Source of the DNA: Victivallaceae bacterium
Lineage (GTDB): Bacteria; Verrucomicrobiota; Lentisphaeria; Victivallales; Victivallaceae
Reading direction: 5' to 3'
NCBI GenBank assembly: GCA_024405735.1
Contig: JAKSOF010000003.1
Span: 62,001 to 126,000 of the forward strand
Length of the DNA: 64,000 nt
A program made the position numbers and the translations under genes. How positions within the stretch are numbered: the first letter of the stretch is position 1; every line of letters starts with the position of its first letter. Positions 43,783-53,596 of this stretch are shown here, piece after piece. The notes beneath the pieces are model-generated. The model had not been told where the DNA came from. It saw nothing but the letters and a program-made list of their open reading frames with translations, and made no database searches.

Positions 43783-44871
43783 TTATTTTTTTGCCGCTTC
43801 CGGCTCGGGGATCAGGATCTTGATCTCGTACTCGCGGGTGAGTTTTTCGATATACGCCATCAGGGCATCCTGTTTCGCTTTCTGATTGAGCATCGCGACG
43901 AGGCGTTCCTTGACTTCGGCGAAGGCGAGCACTTTGGCACCTTGCGGTGCATTGCGGCGGATGATGTGATAGCCGAATTGCGTCTTGACGACGTTGGAGA
44001 TCTCGCCGGGCTTCAATGCCGCCGCCGCCTGCGAAAATTCAGGGACCATCTGCTCCGGCTCAAATGCGCCGAGATCGCCGCCGGACTGCTTGCCGCTCGG
44101 GCAATTGCTCACTTCGGAAGCAAGTTTCTCAAAGGAGGCGGGATCCGCTTTGACTTTGGCGAGCACTTCTTCGGCTTTTTTCGCCGCCGCTTCCTTGTCG
44201 GCATCGGTCGCCTTGGCATCGACCATGATCAGAATATGCGATGCGCGCAAAGTTTTTTCGCCGTCGGCGGGAATGGTCATCTTATCGAGATTTTCATCGT
44301 AGAATTTTTTTGCATCCGCTTCCGAAGCGTCCTTGCTCTCGATATTTTTCGTAAGGAACATCTGTGCCACAAGGTCTTTTTTGGCTTCCGCGTTGGCAAG
44401 GACTTCCTGAACGATATTGTCCAGTGTTTTTCCCTGCGCGATAAGCGACTGCTCCAGTCCGGGCTGTTGTTTGACCATCTGGATGACGGCGTCTTTCAAC
44501 TCGGCGTCGGCCGGAGCGAATTTCGCCTTTTGGATCTCCGTTTCAAGCAACTGCATAAAGGCGAGCATTTTCGCCTGTCCGGCGGCAAGACGCTGCATCT
44601 GCTCCGGAGGAAGTTGCGGGAATTGCCCGTTGGGCACCATTTTCATCAGCGCTTCACGGACATTTTCGCGCGTTACTTTGATGCCTTTGCCTTCGGCGAT
44701 CACTTCCGGCAACGCGAGAAACGGATCCGCGGGAGCGGCTTCCGCCTTGGCGGGCGCCGGTTGGGCAGGAGGAACTTCCGCCTTGGGGGTGTCGGCGGCA
44801 TTCAATGCCGCAAAAGAAAGCATCGCCGCCCCGCAGAAACAGAGCGCCGCCGTGCCGAATTGCTTTTTCAT
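43783..44871 (-). CDS. Periplasmic PpiC-type peptidyl-prolyl isomerase
   Basis: The protein has 362 residues. It has a signal peptide (MKKQFGTAALCFCGAAMLSF) and an Ala/Pro-rich linker, then a SurA-like helical chaperone part and a parvulin domain (LRASHILIMVDA, SGGDLGAFEPEQMVPEF, GYHIIRR). It should assist folding of secreted proteins. GGAGAT precedes the ATG. It has its own promoter and terminator. Confidence 0.85.
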   Translation of the reverse strand: MKKQFGTAALCFCGAAMLSFAALNAADTPKAEVPPAQPAPAKAEAAPADPFLALPEVIAEGKGIKVTRENVREALMKMVPNGQFPQLPPEQMQRLAAGQAKMLAFMQLLETEIQKAKFAPADAELKDAVIQMVKQQPGLEQSLIAQGKTLDNIVQEVLANAEAKKDLVAQMFLTKNIESKDASEADAKKFYDENLDKMTIPADGEKTLRASHILIMVDAKATDADKEAAAKKAEEVLAKVKADPASFEKLASEVSNCPSGKQSGGDLGAFEPEQMVPEFSQAAAALKPGEISNVVKTQFGYHIIRRNAPQGAKVLAFAEVKERLVAMLNQKAKQDALMAYIEKLTREYEIKILIPEPEAAKK

Positions 44872-44923
44872 AGATCGATCTCCTTCATAGTGCCGGTAGA
44901 TCCGGCGTTTTTCTGATTTCTAT

Positions 44924-44952
44924 AAAATAATTCTTTCCCGCCGAGAAATCAA
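44924..44952 (-). promoter_or_regulatory. Promoter of the PpiC-type gene
   Basis: On the minus strand TTGATT (44952-44947) and TATTTT (44929-44924) are 17 bp apart, about 50 bp before the start codon. Confidence 0.5.
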
Positions 44953-44975
44953 GTTGTTTTTCAAATAAAATCCCT

Positions 44976-46259
44976 TCAATCGCGGCAGGCGCGGATATCG
45001 ACGCCGAGCCCCGTCAGTTTTTCGACGAGGTTTTCATAGCCGCGGTAAATGATTTCGGCGTGGTTGATCTTGCTCTCTCCGCGCGCACAGATGGCGGCGA
45101 TGACCATCGCCATCCCCGCGCGGATGTCGGGGCTGGTCATTTCGATGCCGTGCAACGCGACGGGCCCGCGGATGACGACGCGGTGGGGATCGCAGACGAT
45201 CGCGTTGGCGCCCATACTGATCAAACGGTCGGCGAAGTAAATGCGGCTCTCGAACATCTTTTCAAAAAACATCATCGTCCCGCGGCATTGCGTCGCGGCG
45301 ACGATCGTACAACTCATCATATCCGACGGAAATTGCGGCCAAGGACCGTCGGAGATCTGCGGGATATGCCCGCCGTAATCGCAGACGATCTCCGGCGTTT
45401 GCCCTCCCGGCAATACGATCTCGTTCGATTTCAGGATGACCTCGATGCCCATACGCTCAAAGACGCGGCGGAGCATCCAGTAGTGGCGCGGTGTCGTCCC
45501 GGTAACGGTGACGCCGACGCCCGCCGCCGCGCCGAGGGCGAGGAAACTCCCCGCCTCGATGTGGTCGCTGACGACCGTGTAATCGACGCCGTGAAACGAC
45601 GATTTGCCGTGGATGACCAGCGTATTGCTGCCGATGCCGGAAATATCCGCGCCCATTTGATTGAGCATATTGGCGAGATCGCAGACGTGGGGTTCTCCGG
45701 CGGCGTTGTAAAGCGTCGTCGTGCCTTCCGCCGCCGAAGCGGCGATCAATATCTGCTCGGTCGCCGTGACACTGCATTCATCGAGGAAAAGTTCGCGGCC
45801 GCGCAACGATTGTTTGACTTTGAAATGGTAGACGTCGGGATCCTCGATCATTTCGGCGCCGAGTTTGGTCAAGCCGTAAAAGTGTCCGTCGAGCCGTCTG
45901 CGTCCGATGACGTCGCCGCCGGGAGGATAGAGGATCGCTTCTCCGGTGCGGGCGACCAACGCCGAGGCGAAAAGGATGCTGGTGCGGTTTTTGGCGCATT
46001 CGGCGCGGCCGACGGTACTGGTCCGCACGGTCGCCGTCCGGATGGTCAGCACGTGATCGGCAAAGGTGTATTCCGCGCCGAGACTTCTGGCGATGTCGAG
46101 CATTGTTCGCACGTCGAGAATATCGGGCACGTTGCGCAACGTTACGGTTTCGCCGGTGAGCAGTGTCGCCGCGATCATCGGCAGAACGGCGTTCTTGTTG
46201 CCGCTGACGGAAACTTTTCCTCCCTGAATGCACTTGCCCTGAACGATGAGACTTTCCAT
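44976..46259 (-). CDS. murA: UDP-N-acetylglucosamine 1-carboxyvinyltransferase, Cys-to-Asp form
   Basis: The protein has 427 residues. It starts ESLIVQGKCIQGGKVSVSGNKNA and covers the EPSP-synthase fold. It transfers enolpyruvate in the first step of peptidoglycan synthesis. The active-site loop is PPGGDVIGRRRLDGH. Asp116 (codon 45912-45914) replaces the Cys of E. coli MurA (Cys115). That change is known from Mycobacterium, Chlamydia and Borrelia and goes with fosfomycin resistance. GGAGG precedes the ATG. Confidence 0.9.
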   Translation of the reverse strand: MESLIVQGKCIQGGKVSVSGNKNAVLPMIAATLLTGETVTLRNVPDILDVRTMLDIARSLGAEYTFADHVLTIRTATVRTSTVGRAECAKNRTSILFASALVARTGEAILYPPGGDVIGRRRLDGHFYGLTKLGAEMIEDPDVYHFKVKQSLRGRELFLDECSVTATEQILIAASAAEGTTTLYNAAGEPHVCDLANMLNQMGADISGIGSNTLVIHGKSSFHGVDYTVVSDHIEAGSFLALGAAAGVGVTVTGTTPRHYWMLRRVFERMGIEVILKSNEIVLPGGQTPEIVCDYGGHIPQISDGPWPQFPSDMMSCTIVAATQCRGTMMFFEKMFESRIYFADRLISMGANAIVCDPHRVVIRGPVALHGIEMTSPDIRAGMAMVIAAICARGESKINHAEIIYRGYENLVEKLTGLGVDIRACRD

Positions 46260-46300
46260 AAAAATCCTCCCGGATTTGCTTTCCGGCTGTAACATAATGC

Positions 46301-46331
46301 AAAAAACCCCGTTTTGCAAGGCAGAACGGGG
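46301..46331 (-). terminator. Terminator of the malic enzyme gene
   Basis: On the minus strand CCCCGTT pairs with AACGGGG (46331-46307), followed by TTTTTT. Confidence 0.8.
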
Positions 46332-46361
46332 AGAGAAATGTCACAAAGAATGAAAAACTTT

Positions 46362-47684
46362 TTACCGCTTGGCGATGCGGCGGGCGACGGCGGCTTCGTA
46401 AGCGTCGAAGTCGTCGATCCTGATGCGTGCGACGCCGGTGGCGATGGCGGCTTCGGCGACGCGGCGGGCGACGTGCGGCACGACGCGGCTGTCAAAGGGT
46501 TTGGGAATGACGTAGTCGCGCCGGATGCCGACCTTGTCGAACATCCCTTTGGCGGCATCTTCCGGGTAAGCGGCGGCAAGTTTTTCGCGGACGTCGGGCG
46601 GGATCGGCGCTTCGGCGAGTTCCGCGAGCGCGTTGCTGGCGGCAAGTTTCATCTCGTCGTTGATGTCGGTACTGCGGACGTCGAGCGCGCCGCGGAAAAT
46701 GCCGGGGAAGCCCAAAACATTGTTGATCTGATTGGGGAAGTCGCTGCGTCCCGTGCCGACGATGGCGGCGCCTGCCGCCAGCGCGACGTCGGGGAAAATT
46801 TCCGGAGTCGGATTCGCCATCGGGAAAATGACCGGATCTTTCGCCATCGTTTTGACCATTTCCGGCGTCAGACAGCCGGGCGCGGAAAAGCCGAGGAAAA
46901 TATCGGCGCCGCGGACGGCGTCGGCAAGCGTGCGCGCATCGGTGTCGGCGGCAAAGCGCAGTTTCTGCTCGTTGAGATCGGTACGGCCCTTGTGGAGGAC
47001 GCCCTTGCTGTCGCACATCAGGAAGTTTTCGCGTTTCGCGCCCGCCTTGATGTAGAATTCACAGCAGGAGATCCCGGCGGCGCCGGCGCCGGAAACGGCG
47101 AAGCGGCACTCCCCGATCTTTTTGCCGAGCAGTTTGAGCGCATTCTTGATCGCGGCGTAGGAAATGATCGCGGTGCCGTGCTGGTCGTCGTGAAAAACGG
47201 GAATATTCATCCGCTTTTTGAGTTCCTGCTCGACCTCGAAACAGGCGGGAGAGCCGATGTCTTCGAGATTGATGCCGCCGAAACTCGGTTCGAGCGTCTC
47301 GATCGCGGTGATGATTTTCTGCGCGTCGGTGCGGCCTTTTTCATTGAAAACCTTGTCGAGACAGATGCCGATGGCGTCAATATCGGCAAAACGCTTGAAA
47401 AGCACCGCTTTGCCCTCCATCACGGGCAGTCCGGCGCCGGGGCCGATGTTGCCGAGTCCGAGGACGGCGGTGCCGTCGCTGACGACGGCGACGAAATTGC
47501 CCTTGCTGGTGTATTCCCAGATCGCTTCGGGATCGTCTTTGATGGCAAGGCAGGGCTGGGCGACGCCGGGGGTGTAGGCGAGCGAAAGGTCTTTGGCGCT
47601 TTCGCAGGGTTTTGTCGGGACGACCGAAATTTTTCCGGCAGGGAGCGTTTTATGATACTGCAGAGCGTCGAGTTTTTCCGCCAT
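46362..47684 (-). CDS. Malic enzyme (short form)
   Basis: The protein has 440 residues. Motifs: [41 protein letters not shown] and the Rossmann [15 protein letters not shown]. It decarboxylates malate to pyruvate with NAD(P). Lacking the C-terminal phosphotransacetylase domain of MaeB, it is the short type. It has its own promoter and terminator. Confidence 0.9.
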   Translation of the reverse strand: MAEKLDALQYHKTLPAGKISVVPTKPCESAKDLSLAYTPGVAQPCLAIKDDPEAIWEYTSKGNFVAVVSDGTAVLGLGNIGPGAGLPVMEGKAVLFKRFADIDAIGICLDKVFNEKGRTDAQKIITAIETLEPSFGGINLEDIGSPACFEVEQELKKRMNIPVFHDDQHGTAIISYAAIKNALKLLGKKIGECRFAVSGAGAAGISCCEFYIKAGAKRENFLMCDSKGVLHKGRTDLNEQKLRFAADTDARTLADAVRGADIFLGFSAPGCLTPEMVKTMAKDPVIFPMANPTPEIFPDVALAAGAAIVGTGRSDFPNQINNVLGFPGIFRGALDVRSTDINDEMKLAASNALAELAEAPIPPDVREKLAAAYPEDAAKGMFDKVGIRRDYVIPKPFDSRVVPHVARRVAEAAIATGVARIRIDDFDAYEAAVARRIAKR

Positions 47685-47723
47685 ATTTCACCTCATTTTG
47701 TTTCGCAGGATGGACAACGCTAT

Positions 47724-47752
47724 AATATAGCGTCAAAGCCGGAAGTCTGCAA
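47724..47752 (-). promoter_or_regulatory. Promoter of the malic enzyme gene
   Basis: On the minus strand TTGCAG (47752-47747) and TATATT (47729-47724) are 17 bp apart. Confidence 0.7.
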
Positions 47753-47762
47753 GCGAAACGCG

Positions 47763-48986
47763 TTATTCTCCGGAATAGAGTTTTTCAACGCGGTCGAGAA
47801 AATCTTTGCCGCGCGGCGAAAGCAGTTCCGGGCGGTGACGGACGGTATCGATCCGGGCGGGGGCACAGGCGCCGAGCCCGCCCGAACGCACCTCGGTTTC
47901 CGCAAGAAAAGCCTCCGCTTTTTCCCGCTTTGTCCAGATTTCGGCAAGCGCCGTTTTCGCCGCCGCGATTTTTTCCAGATCGCCGGGATGTAATTTCAAC
48001 GCGGCGAGCTGATCGATCACCGCGCGCGCTTCGGGCGTTTCGCCGCGCCGGAAATCGCGCAGATCGCGCCGGAAACTTTGGCGCATTTCCTCAACGTCGG
48101 GACGCATCGGCGACAAATTGCACCAGACTTCCAGATCGGCGGGGACGCGCCGTCCGGTCGGTTTGCCGAAAGAGTCGAGTTCCTCGATCCCGCGCTGGCA
48201 GAGCCGGGCAAACGTGCGCCGCGAAAGTGCCGCCGGACGCGGCGAAAACAAATGCCATGCGCGCTGATTCGCCGTATCGTGCAACAATTCATCGGCGTTG
48301 GAAAACCCCTCGGTGCGGGCGACTTCGTCGAGTTTCAGCAACAGTTTTTCCGTCACGCTTTCCTGGTTGAGAATATCGTCGCCGACGCCGTTCAAAAGAT
48401 TGCGGCGGCGAATGGCGTAGAGCAAAACTTCCGCCGCTTCCTCCTGATAGATTTCGACCGGTTGAAAATTGCCGCTTCCCGCGCCGCAACTGTAATCGAT
48501 ATGCCGCCCGGCTCCGAGGAGCGCGCGCAAAAAAATCATCTGGTGATTGGATCGGTTGATTTTCCGGGAATTGGCGATGCCGCGCAATTCCCCGCGCATC
48601 GCGGCAAGGAGAAAACGGGGCAAGCGCAAGTTTTTTTCACTTCCGGCGCGATGGGCAAAAAGAGCGCCCGACAATTGCTCCATCACATCGCTGTCGCGCA
48701 TCCAGTTGTCATCGTCGCGGATGACAAGTTCGATCGCGCGGTGCGTTTCCACTCTCGTGATTTTTTTCGGCGCGTCGCAGTCGAAAACGATCCGCAGGTC
48801 CCGGGGCGGTCTGCCTTTGCCGGGAAAGGGGAAAAGCGCGGCAAGTTCCTGATCGAGCGTACGGACGACGCGGTGATTTTCCGGCCGCCGGGAAACGATC
48901 CCGACTGCCGCATCCAGCGTCGCCGTACCGATCAGAAAGAAGAGTAAAACAATACGTTTCAGCGCAACTTGCCGCAACTTGGGCAT
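47763..48986 (-). CDS. Secreted or membrane-anchored protein of unknown function
   Basis: The protein has 407 residues. The N-terminal hydrophobic stretch (RIVLLFFLIGTATLDA) is a likely signal peptide. The mature part is rich in charged residues, with repeated acidic-basic helices (QSFRRDLRDFRRGETPEAR). I recognise no domain. The start is 4 bp after the phosphomannomutase stop, with a weak ribosome site, so it depends on translational coupling. Confidence 0.6.
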   Translation of the reverse strand: MPKLRQVALKRIVLLFFLIGTATLDAAVGIVSRRPENHRVVRTLDQELAALFPFPGKGRPPRDLRIVFDCDAPKKITRVETHRAIELVIRDDDNWMRDSDVMEQLSGALFAHRAGSEKNLRLPRFLLAAMRGELRGIANSRKINRSNHQMIFLRALLGAGRHIDYSCGAGSGNFQPVEIYQEEAAEVLLYAIRRRNLLNGVGDDILNQESVTEKLLLKLDEVARTEGFSNADELLHDTANQRAWHLFSPRPAALSRRTFARLCQRGIEELDSFGKPTGRRVPADLEVWCNLSPMRPDVEEMRQSFRRDLRDFRRGETPEARAVIDQLAALKLHPGDLEKIAAAKTALAEIWTKREKAEAFLAETEVRSGGLGACAPARIDTVRHRPELLSPRGKDFLDRVEKLYSGE

Positions 48987-48990
48987 CGCG

Positions 48991-50307
48991 TTATCCGCGA
49001 ATGATCTTGAGCAATTCGTCGCGCTTGGCTTCCATCAGACTGGGCGTATCGGCTTCGACGATCAGCCGCAGAAGCGGCTCGGTGTTGGAAGCGCGGACGT
49101 TGAACCACCAGTCGGGATATTCACAGCTGACGCCGTCCAGTTCAAAGAGATGCCCGTCGGCATAGCGGCGGCGCAATTCATCAAGGATCGGTTTGACGTC
49201 GGCAACTTTGGAATTGATCTCGCCGCTGGAGGCGTATTTGCGGAGCGGATCGACCAGTTCGTGAAGCGCGCAGTTTTTCTTGCAGAGCAAGTTGGTGAGC
49301 ATCACGAGCGAAAGCCCCTGCGATTCCGCGGTGCAGTTCTGCTTGAAGTAGTAGTGTCCGGAAAGTTCCCCGGCGAAAACGGCGTCGTTTTCGCGCATCT
49401 GCGCCTTGATGAAAGCGTGTCCGACGCGGCACTGGATCGCCTTGCCGCCGTTGGTTTCGATGCACTCCTTGACCGCGCGGCTGCTGCGCAGATCGTAGAG
49501 GATCGTCGCCGGACCGTTGGAAAGGATGTCCTGCGCGATCAGCGCGGTAAAGAGGTCCATCGGGATGATCTCGCCGCGGTCGTCGATGAAACCGCAACGG
49601 TCGGCATCGCCGTCAAAAGCGGCGCCGAAGTCGGCTCCGACTTCCTTGACCTTGGCGCGGATTGCGTCAAGCGTGTGCGTTTTGAGGGGGTTCGCCTCGT
49701 GATTCGGAAACGTGCCGTCGAGTTCTTCGTAGAGCGGCACGACGTCAAAGAGATCGCGGACACCCGCCATTTCGGCGGAGCCCATCGCGTTGGCGAAATC
49801 GACGACGATCTTGAGTTTCCGGTCGATCCTGGCGAAACTGCGCAGGAAACGCGCATATTCGGGCGCGATGTCAAACGTCGACAGTTTTCCCTGGACGTCG
49901 CACGGCGCAAACGCCTGCGTTTCGACGATCTTTTTGATCTCCATAATGCCGGTCGCTCCGGAAATCGGCACGGCGTCGGCGCGGCAGAGTTTGAAACCGT
50001 TCCACTCGCCGGGATTGTGGCTTGCCGTAATCATCACACTGCCGTCGGCGTGCAGAAAACCGTTGGCGTGATAACTCATCGGCGTCGAGCAGAGCCCGAG
50101 GTCGATCACGTCGGCGCCCTGCGCCATCATCCCCTTGGCGAGCGCCTGAAACAGCGGAAGGGAGGTCGGGCGCATATCGCGGCCGACGACGACTTTTTTC
50201 GCCCCGGTAAAGGTGATATAGGCGCGTCCGATCTTTTCGGCGATCTCGGGATCGAGGTCAACACCGTAGACGCCGCGAATGTCATAAGCCTTGAAAATTT
50301 CCGCCAT
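48991..50307 (-). CDS. Phosphomannomutase/phosphoglucomutase
   Basis: The protein has 438 residues. It starts IFKAYDIRGVYGVDL and has the phospho-serine loop MITASHNPGEWNG, the metal loop AAFDGDADRCG and the sugar-binding GELSGHYY. It moves phosphate between C6 and C1 of mannose or glucose. AAAGGAG precedes the ATG; the frame runs upstream into transketolase without meaning. Confidence 0.9.
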   Translation of the reverse strand: MAEIFKAYDIRGVYGVDLDPEIAEKIGRAYITFTGAKKVVVGRDMRPTSLPLFQALAKGMMAQGADVIDLGLCSTPMSYHANGFLHADGSVMITASHNPGEWNGFKLCRADAVPISGATGIMEIKKIVETQAFAPCDVQGKLSTFDIAPEYARFLRSFARIDRKLKIVVDFANAMGSAEMAGVRDLFDVVPLYEELDGTFPNHEANPLKTHTLDAIRAKVKEVGADFGAAFDGDADRCGFIDDRGEIIPMDLFTALIAQDILSNGPATILYDLRSSRAVKECIETNGGKAIQCRVGHAFIKAQMRENDAVFAGELSGHYYFKQNCTAESQGLSLVMLTNLLCKKNCALHELVDPLRKYASSGEINSKVADVKPILDELRRRYADGHLFELDGVSCEYPDWWFNVRASNTEPLLRLIVEADTPSLMEAKRDELLKIIRG

Positions 50308-50320
50308 AATCCAATCTCCT

Positions 50321-52417
50321 TTATTTATGATCCTGACAGTGACAGGCACCGTCTTCACAATCACAGTGGTCTTCTTCGCAAGTGCAATTTTCGTCTTCAC
50401 AGCCGCAACCGCAGCCGTCGGCGGAATAAAATTCAATGATCTCCGCCGCGATGCTTTCGGGGGTGAAGCCGAATTTTCCGGCGAGCACCTTGTAGGGTGC
50501 CGACGCGCCGAAGTGATCGAGCCCGATCGCGAGCCCGCCCGCCCCGACGAAGCGGTGCCAGCCGTAGGTGGAACCGGCTTCGATCGACACGATCGCTTCG
50601 CAGTCGAACGGCAGGACTTTATCCTGATACTCGAAATCCTGCGCGAGAAAGAGTTCCTGGCTCGGCATCGAAACGACGCGGATCTTGTTGCCATCCCGAC
50701 GCAGGATCTCCGCCGCGCCGAGCGCGAGGTTGACTTCACTGCCCGTCGCGAGGAGCACCAGTTCAAAATCCTCCTCATCGGAAACGACGAATGCGCCGCG
50801 CGCCACGTCGACGTTTGCCGCCGTCTTTTCATCGTAGACGGCGACATCCTGACGCGTGAGCAACAAGGCGACGGGACCGTCCGCCTGGAGCGCGTACGCC
50901 CACGCCTGCGCCGTTTCGTGCGCATCGCCGGGACGGATCACCGTCAAACCGGGGATCGAGCGGAGCATCGTGATCTGCTCGACCGGTTCGTGGGTGGGGC
51001 CGTCCTCGCCGACGTAGAAACTGTCGTGCGTAAAGACGTAGATCACGTGCAACTGCTGAAGCGCCGCCAGCCGGATCGCGGGTTTCATATAATCCGCAAA
51101 GACGAAAAAGGTCGCGCAATAGGGGATCGCCGTCCCGTAAAGCGCCATGCCGTTGGCGGCGAGCGCCATACCGAGTTCGCGCACGCCGAAGTGGAGATTG
51201 CGTCCGGCGGGATTTTCCGCCGTGAAGTCGCCGGAATCCTTGATCACGGTCTTGTTGGAAGGACCGAGGTCGGCGGAGCCGCCGAGAAGCGAGGGCACCT
51301 GCGCCGCCGCGACCTGCAATGCCGCGCCGCTTGCTGCGCGCGTAGCGACCGCTTTGTCGTACGGTACGCCGGAGGCGATTTTTTCCTGAATGTCCGCCGG
51401 GACTTCGCGTCCGAGGAACTGGTAGATCTTGTGGGCGCGCAGGGGATCGGCGTCGAGGAAATTCTGGAAATCTTTTTCCCACTGCGCGGCGGCGGCGACG
51501 TTTTCTTTCGCGCGCTCCGCACAGAATGCGCTCACCTTTTCGGGGATCGTGAAAGCGGGCAACTCCCAGTTGAGATTTTTGCGCAGTCCGGCAAGTTCCT
51601 CCTCGCCGAGCGGTTCGCCGTGACATTTGGCGAGCCCCGCCTTGGTCGGCGCGCCGTAACCGATCGTCGAATGCCCGATGATGAGCGTCGGGCGGCCGTC
51701 GGACTTCTGCGCCTGACGGAGCGCGTCGTCGCACTGACCGAAATCGTTGGCGTTGCCGATCTCGATGACGCGCCAGTTCTGCGCGGCAAAACGCGCGCCG
51801 ACGTTTTCGGTAAAGGCGAGATCGCAACTGCCCTCGATGGAAACGCGGTTGCTGTCGTAGTAGACGATCAATTCGTCGAGTTTCAAGTGTCCCGCAAGCG
51901 AAGCGGATTCCTGCGTACAGCCTTCCATCATACAGCCGTCGCCGCAGATCACATAGATTTTCTGCGCGTCAAAGAGACCGCTCTTGTCCAATCCGGTCGA
52001 AGATACGAAATTGCGCTTGGCGATCGCCATGCCGACCGCCGAGGAAAATCCGCTGCCGAGGGGCCCTGTCGTGATGTCGACGCCGTCGGTATGACCGTAT
52101 TCGGGATGACCGGGCGTGAGACTTCCCCACTGGCGGAATTCTTTGATGTCGTCCATCGTCAGACCGAAACCGAAAAGATGGAGCATCGAGTACAGCAGCA
52201 TCGACGCGTGTCCGCCCGAAAGGACGAAGCGGTCGCGGCCGATCCACTTGGGATTTTCGGGGTTGAAGCGCAGATATTTGCTCCAAAGCGCAAAGGCGAA
52301 ATCCGCACACCCGAGCGGCATCCCCGGATGGCCTGATTTCGCCTTTTGGATCGCTTCCGCCGAAAGCACGCGGATGGCGTCGGCGGACAACTTCATCAGC
52401 TGCGGATCGTAATTCAT
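50321..52417 (-). CDS. tkt: Transketolase with cysteine-rich C-terminal tail
   Basis: The protein has 698 residues. ThDP and substrate motifs are intact: SGHPGMPLGCADF, GDGCMMEGCTQESASLAGHL, and PTHEPVEQITMLRSIP. It exchanges C2 units in the pentose phosphate pathway. The last 30 residues are unusual: nine cysteines with Asp, Glu and His (DGCGCGCEDENCTC ... HCDC ... CHC), like a metal-binding tail, and are absent from usual transketolases. AAAGGA precedes the ATG at 52417. The phosphomannomutase gene follows 13 bp downstream. Confidence 0.9.
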   Translation of the reverse strand: MNYDPQLMKLSADAIRVLSAEAIQKAKSGHPGMPLGCADFAFALWSKYLRFNPENPKWIGRDRFVLSGGHASMLLYSMLHLFGFGLTMDDIKEFRQWGSLTPGHPEYGHTDGVDITTGPLGSGFSSAVGMAIAKRNFVSSTGLDKSGLFDAQKIYVICGDGCMMEGCTQESASLAGHLKLDELIVYYDSNRVSIEGSCDLAFTENVGARFAAQNWRVIEIGNANDFGQCDDALRQAQKSDGRPTLIIGHSTIGYGAPTKAGLAKCHGEPLGEEELAGLRKNLNWELPAFTIPEKVSAFCAERAKENVAAAAQWEKDFQNFLDADPLRAHKIYQFLGREVPADIQEKIASGVPYDKAVATRAASGAALQVAAAQVPSLLGGSADLGPSNKTVIKDSGDFTAENPAGRNLHFGVRELGMALAANGMALYGTAIPYCATFFVFADYMKPAIRLAALQQLHVIYVFTHDSFYVGEDGPTHEPVEQITMLRSIPGLTVIRPGDAHETAQAWAYALQADGPVALLLTRQDVAVYDEKTAANVDVARGAFVVSDEEDFELVLLATGSEVNLALGAAEILRRDGNKIRVVSMPSQELFLAQDFEYQDKVLPFDCEAIVSIEAGSTYGWHRFVGAGGLAIGLDHFGASAPYKVLAGKFGFTPESIAAEIIEFYSADGCGCGCEDENCTCEEDHCDCEDGACHCQDHK

Positions 52418-52561
52418 CTCATATCCTTTCAAATTTTTCAGTTTTACAACTGGTAAATTACAAGTTTTGCGCTATCTTTTATATAGAACAAATTTGTTTG
52501 ACGATATTCTCAATGATATAAAGTAACACACAGACCTCTTAAAAGCAAGAACGAAACGAAG

Positions 52562-53578
52562 ATGACCGAAAGATTTATCACTTCTTCCCTGAACAAGCGC
52601 GACCCGGCGCGCGAAAACTCGTTGCGTCCGCCCACTTTTGCCGAATTTCCCGGTCAGCAGCGCGTCAAGGAGCAACTGGAGCTTTTTGTGCGCGCCGCCC
52701 GCGAACGCGACGAAGCGCTCGACCACATCCTCCTGAGCGGGCCTCCGGGACTGGGCAAGACGACGCTCGCCTACATCATCGCCAACGAGCGCGGCACCCA
52801 TCTCAAAAGTTCGAGCGGTCCCGCGATCGAAAAACCGGGCGATCTCGCCGGCTTGCTCACCTCGCTGGAACCGGGCGACGTGCTTTTCATCGACGAGATC
52901 CACCGCCTCAGCACCGCCGTCGAAGAATATCTTTACAGCGCGATGGAGGATTTTTTCATCGACATCATGCTGGAGCAGGGCGCGGGTGCGCGCTCGGTGC
53001 GCCTCAACATCCCCCGCTTCACGCTGATCGGCGCGACGACGCGGCAGGGAATGCTCTCGTCGCCGCTGCGCGCGCGCTTCGGCTTGAATATCCGCCTCGA
53101 CTATTACGAAACGGAAAGCCTCTGCAAAATTCTGCGCCGCTCGGCGAATCTGCTTGACGTCGAGCTCGACGACGAGGGCGCGCTGGAAATCGCCGGACGC
53201 TGTCGCGGCACCCCGCGCATCGCCAACAATCTTTTGCGCCGCGCCCGCGACTACGCACAGGTGCGCGCCGACAAAAAGATCACGGGCAAGGTCGCTTCCG
53301 ACGCGCTGCAGATGCTCCAGATCGACAGCGACGGTCTGGACGATATGGACTTGCGCATCCTCGAAGTCATCATCGCCAATTTCCGCGGCGGTCCGGTCGG
53401 GCTGAAAAACATCGCGGTATCCGTCGGCGAGGAGGAAGATTCCATCGAGGAAGTCTACGAACCCTTTCTCATCCAGCGCGGTTATCTTGTGCGCACCCCC
53501 AAGGGGCGTGTCGCCACCCCCAAGGCGTGGCAAAAACTCGGCATCGACCGCGCGACCGGAAGCGACGAATTATTTTAA
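52562..53578 (+). CDS. ruvB: Holliday junction DNA helicase RuvB
   Basis: The protein has 338 residues. AAA+ motifs: [28 protein letters not shown], the sensor GATTRQG, and the C-terminal winged helix ([13 protein letters not shown]). It drives branch migration with RuvA, which is not in the window. It diverges from transketolase across about 140 bp. Confidence 0.95.
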   Translation: MTERFITSSLNKRDPARENSLRPPTFAEFPGQQRVKEQLELFVRAARERDEALDHILLSGPPGLGKTTLAYIIANERGTHLKSSSGPAIEKPGDLAGLLTSLEPGDVLFIDEIHRLSTAVEEYLYSAMEDFFIDIMLEQGAGARSVRLNIPRFTLIGATTRQGMLSSPLRARFGLNIRLDYYETESLCKILRRSANLLDVELDDEGALEIAGRCRGTPRIANNLLRRARDYAQVRADKKITGKVASDALQMLQIDSDGLDDMDLRILEVIIANFRGGPVGLKNIAVSVGEEEDSIEEVYEPFLIQRGYLVRTPKGRVATPKAWQKLGIDRATGSDELF

Positions 53579-53596
53579 TTTTCAGGAGATTTCACA

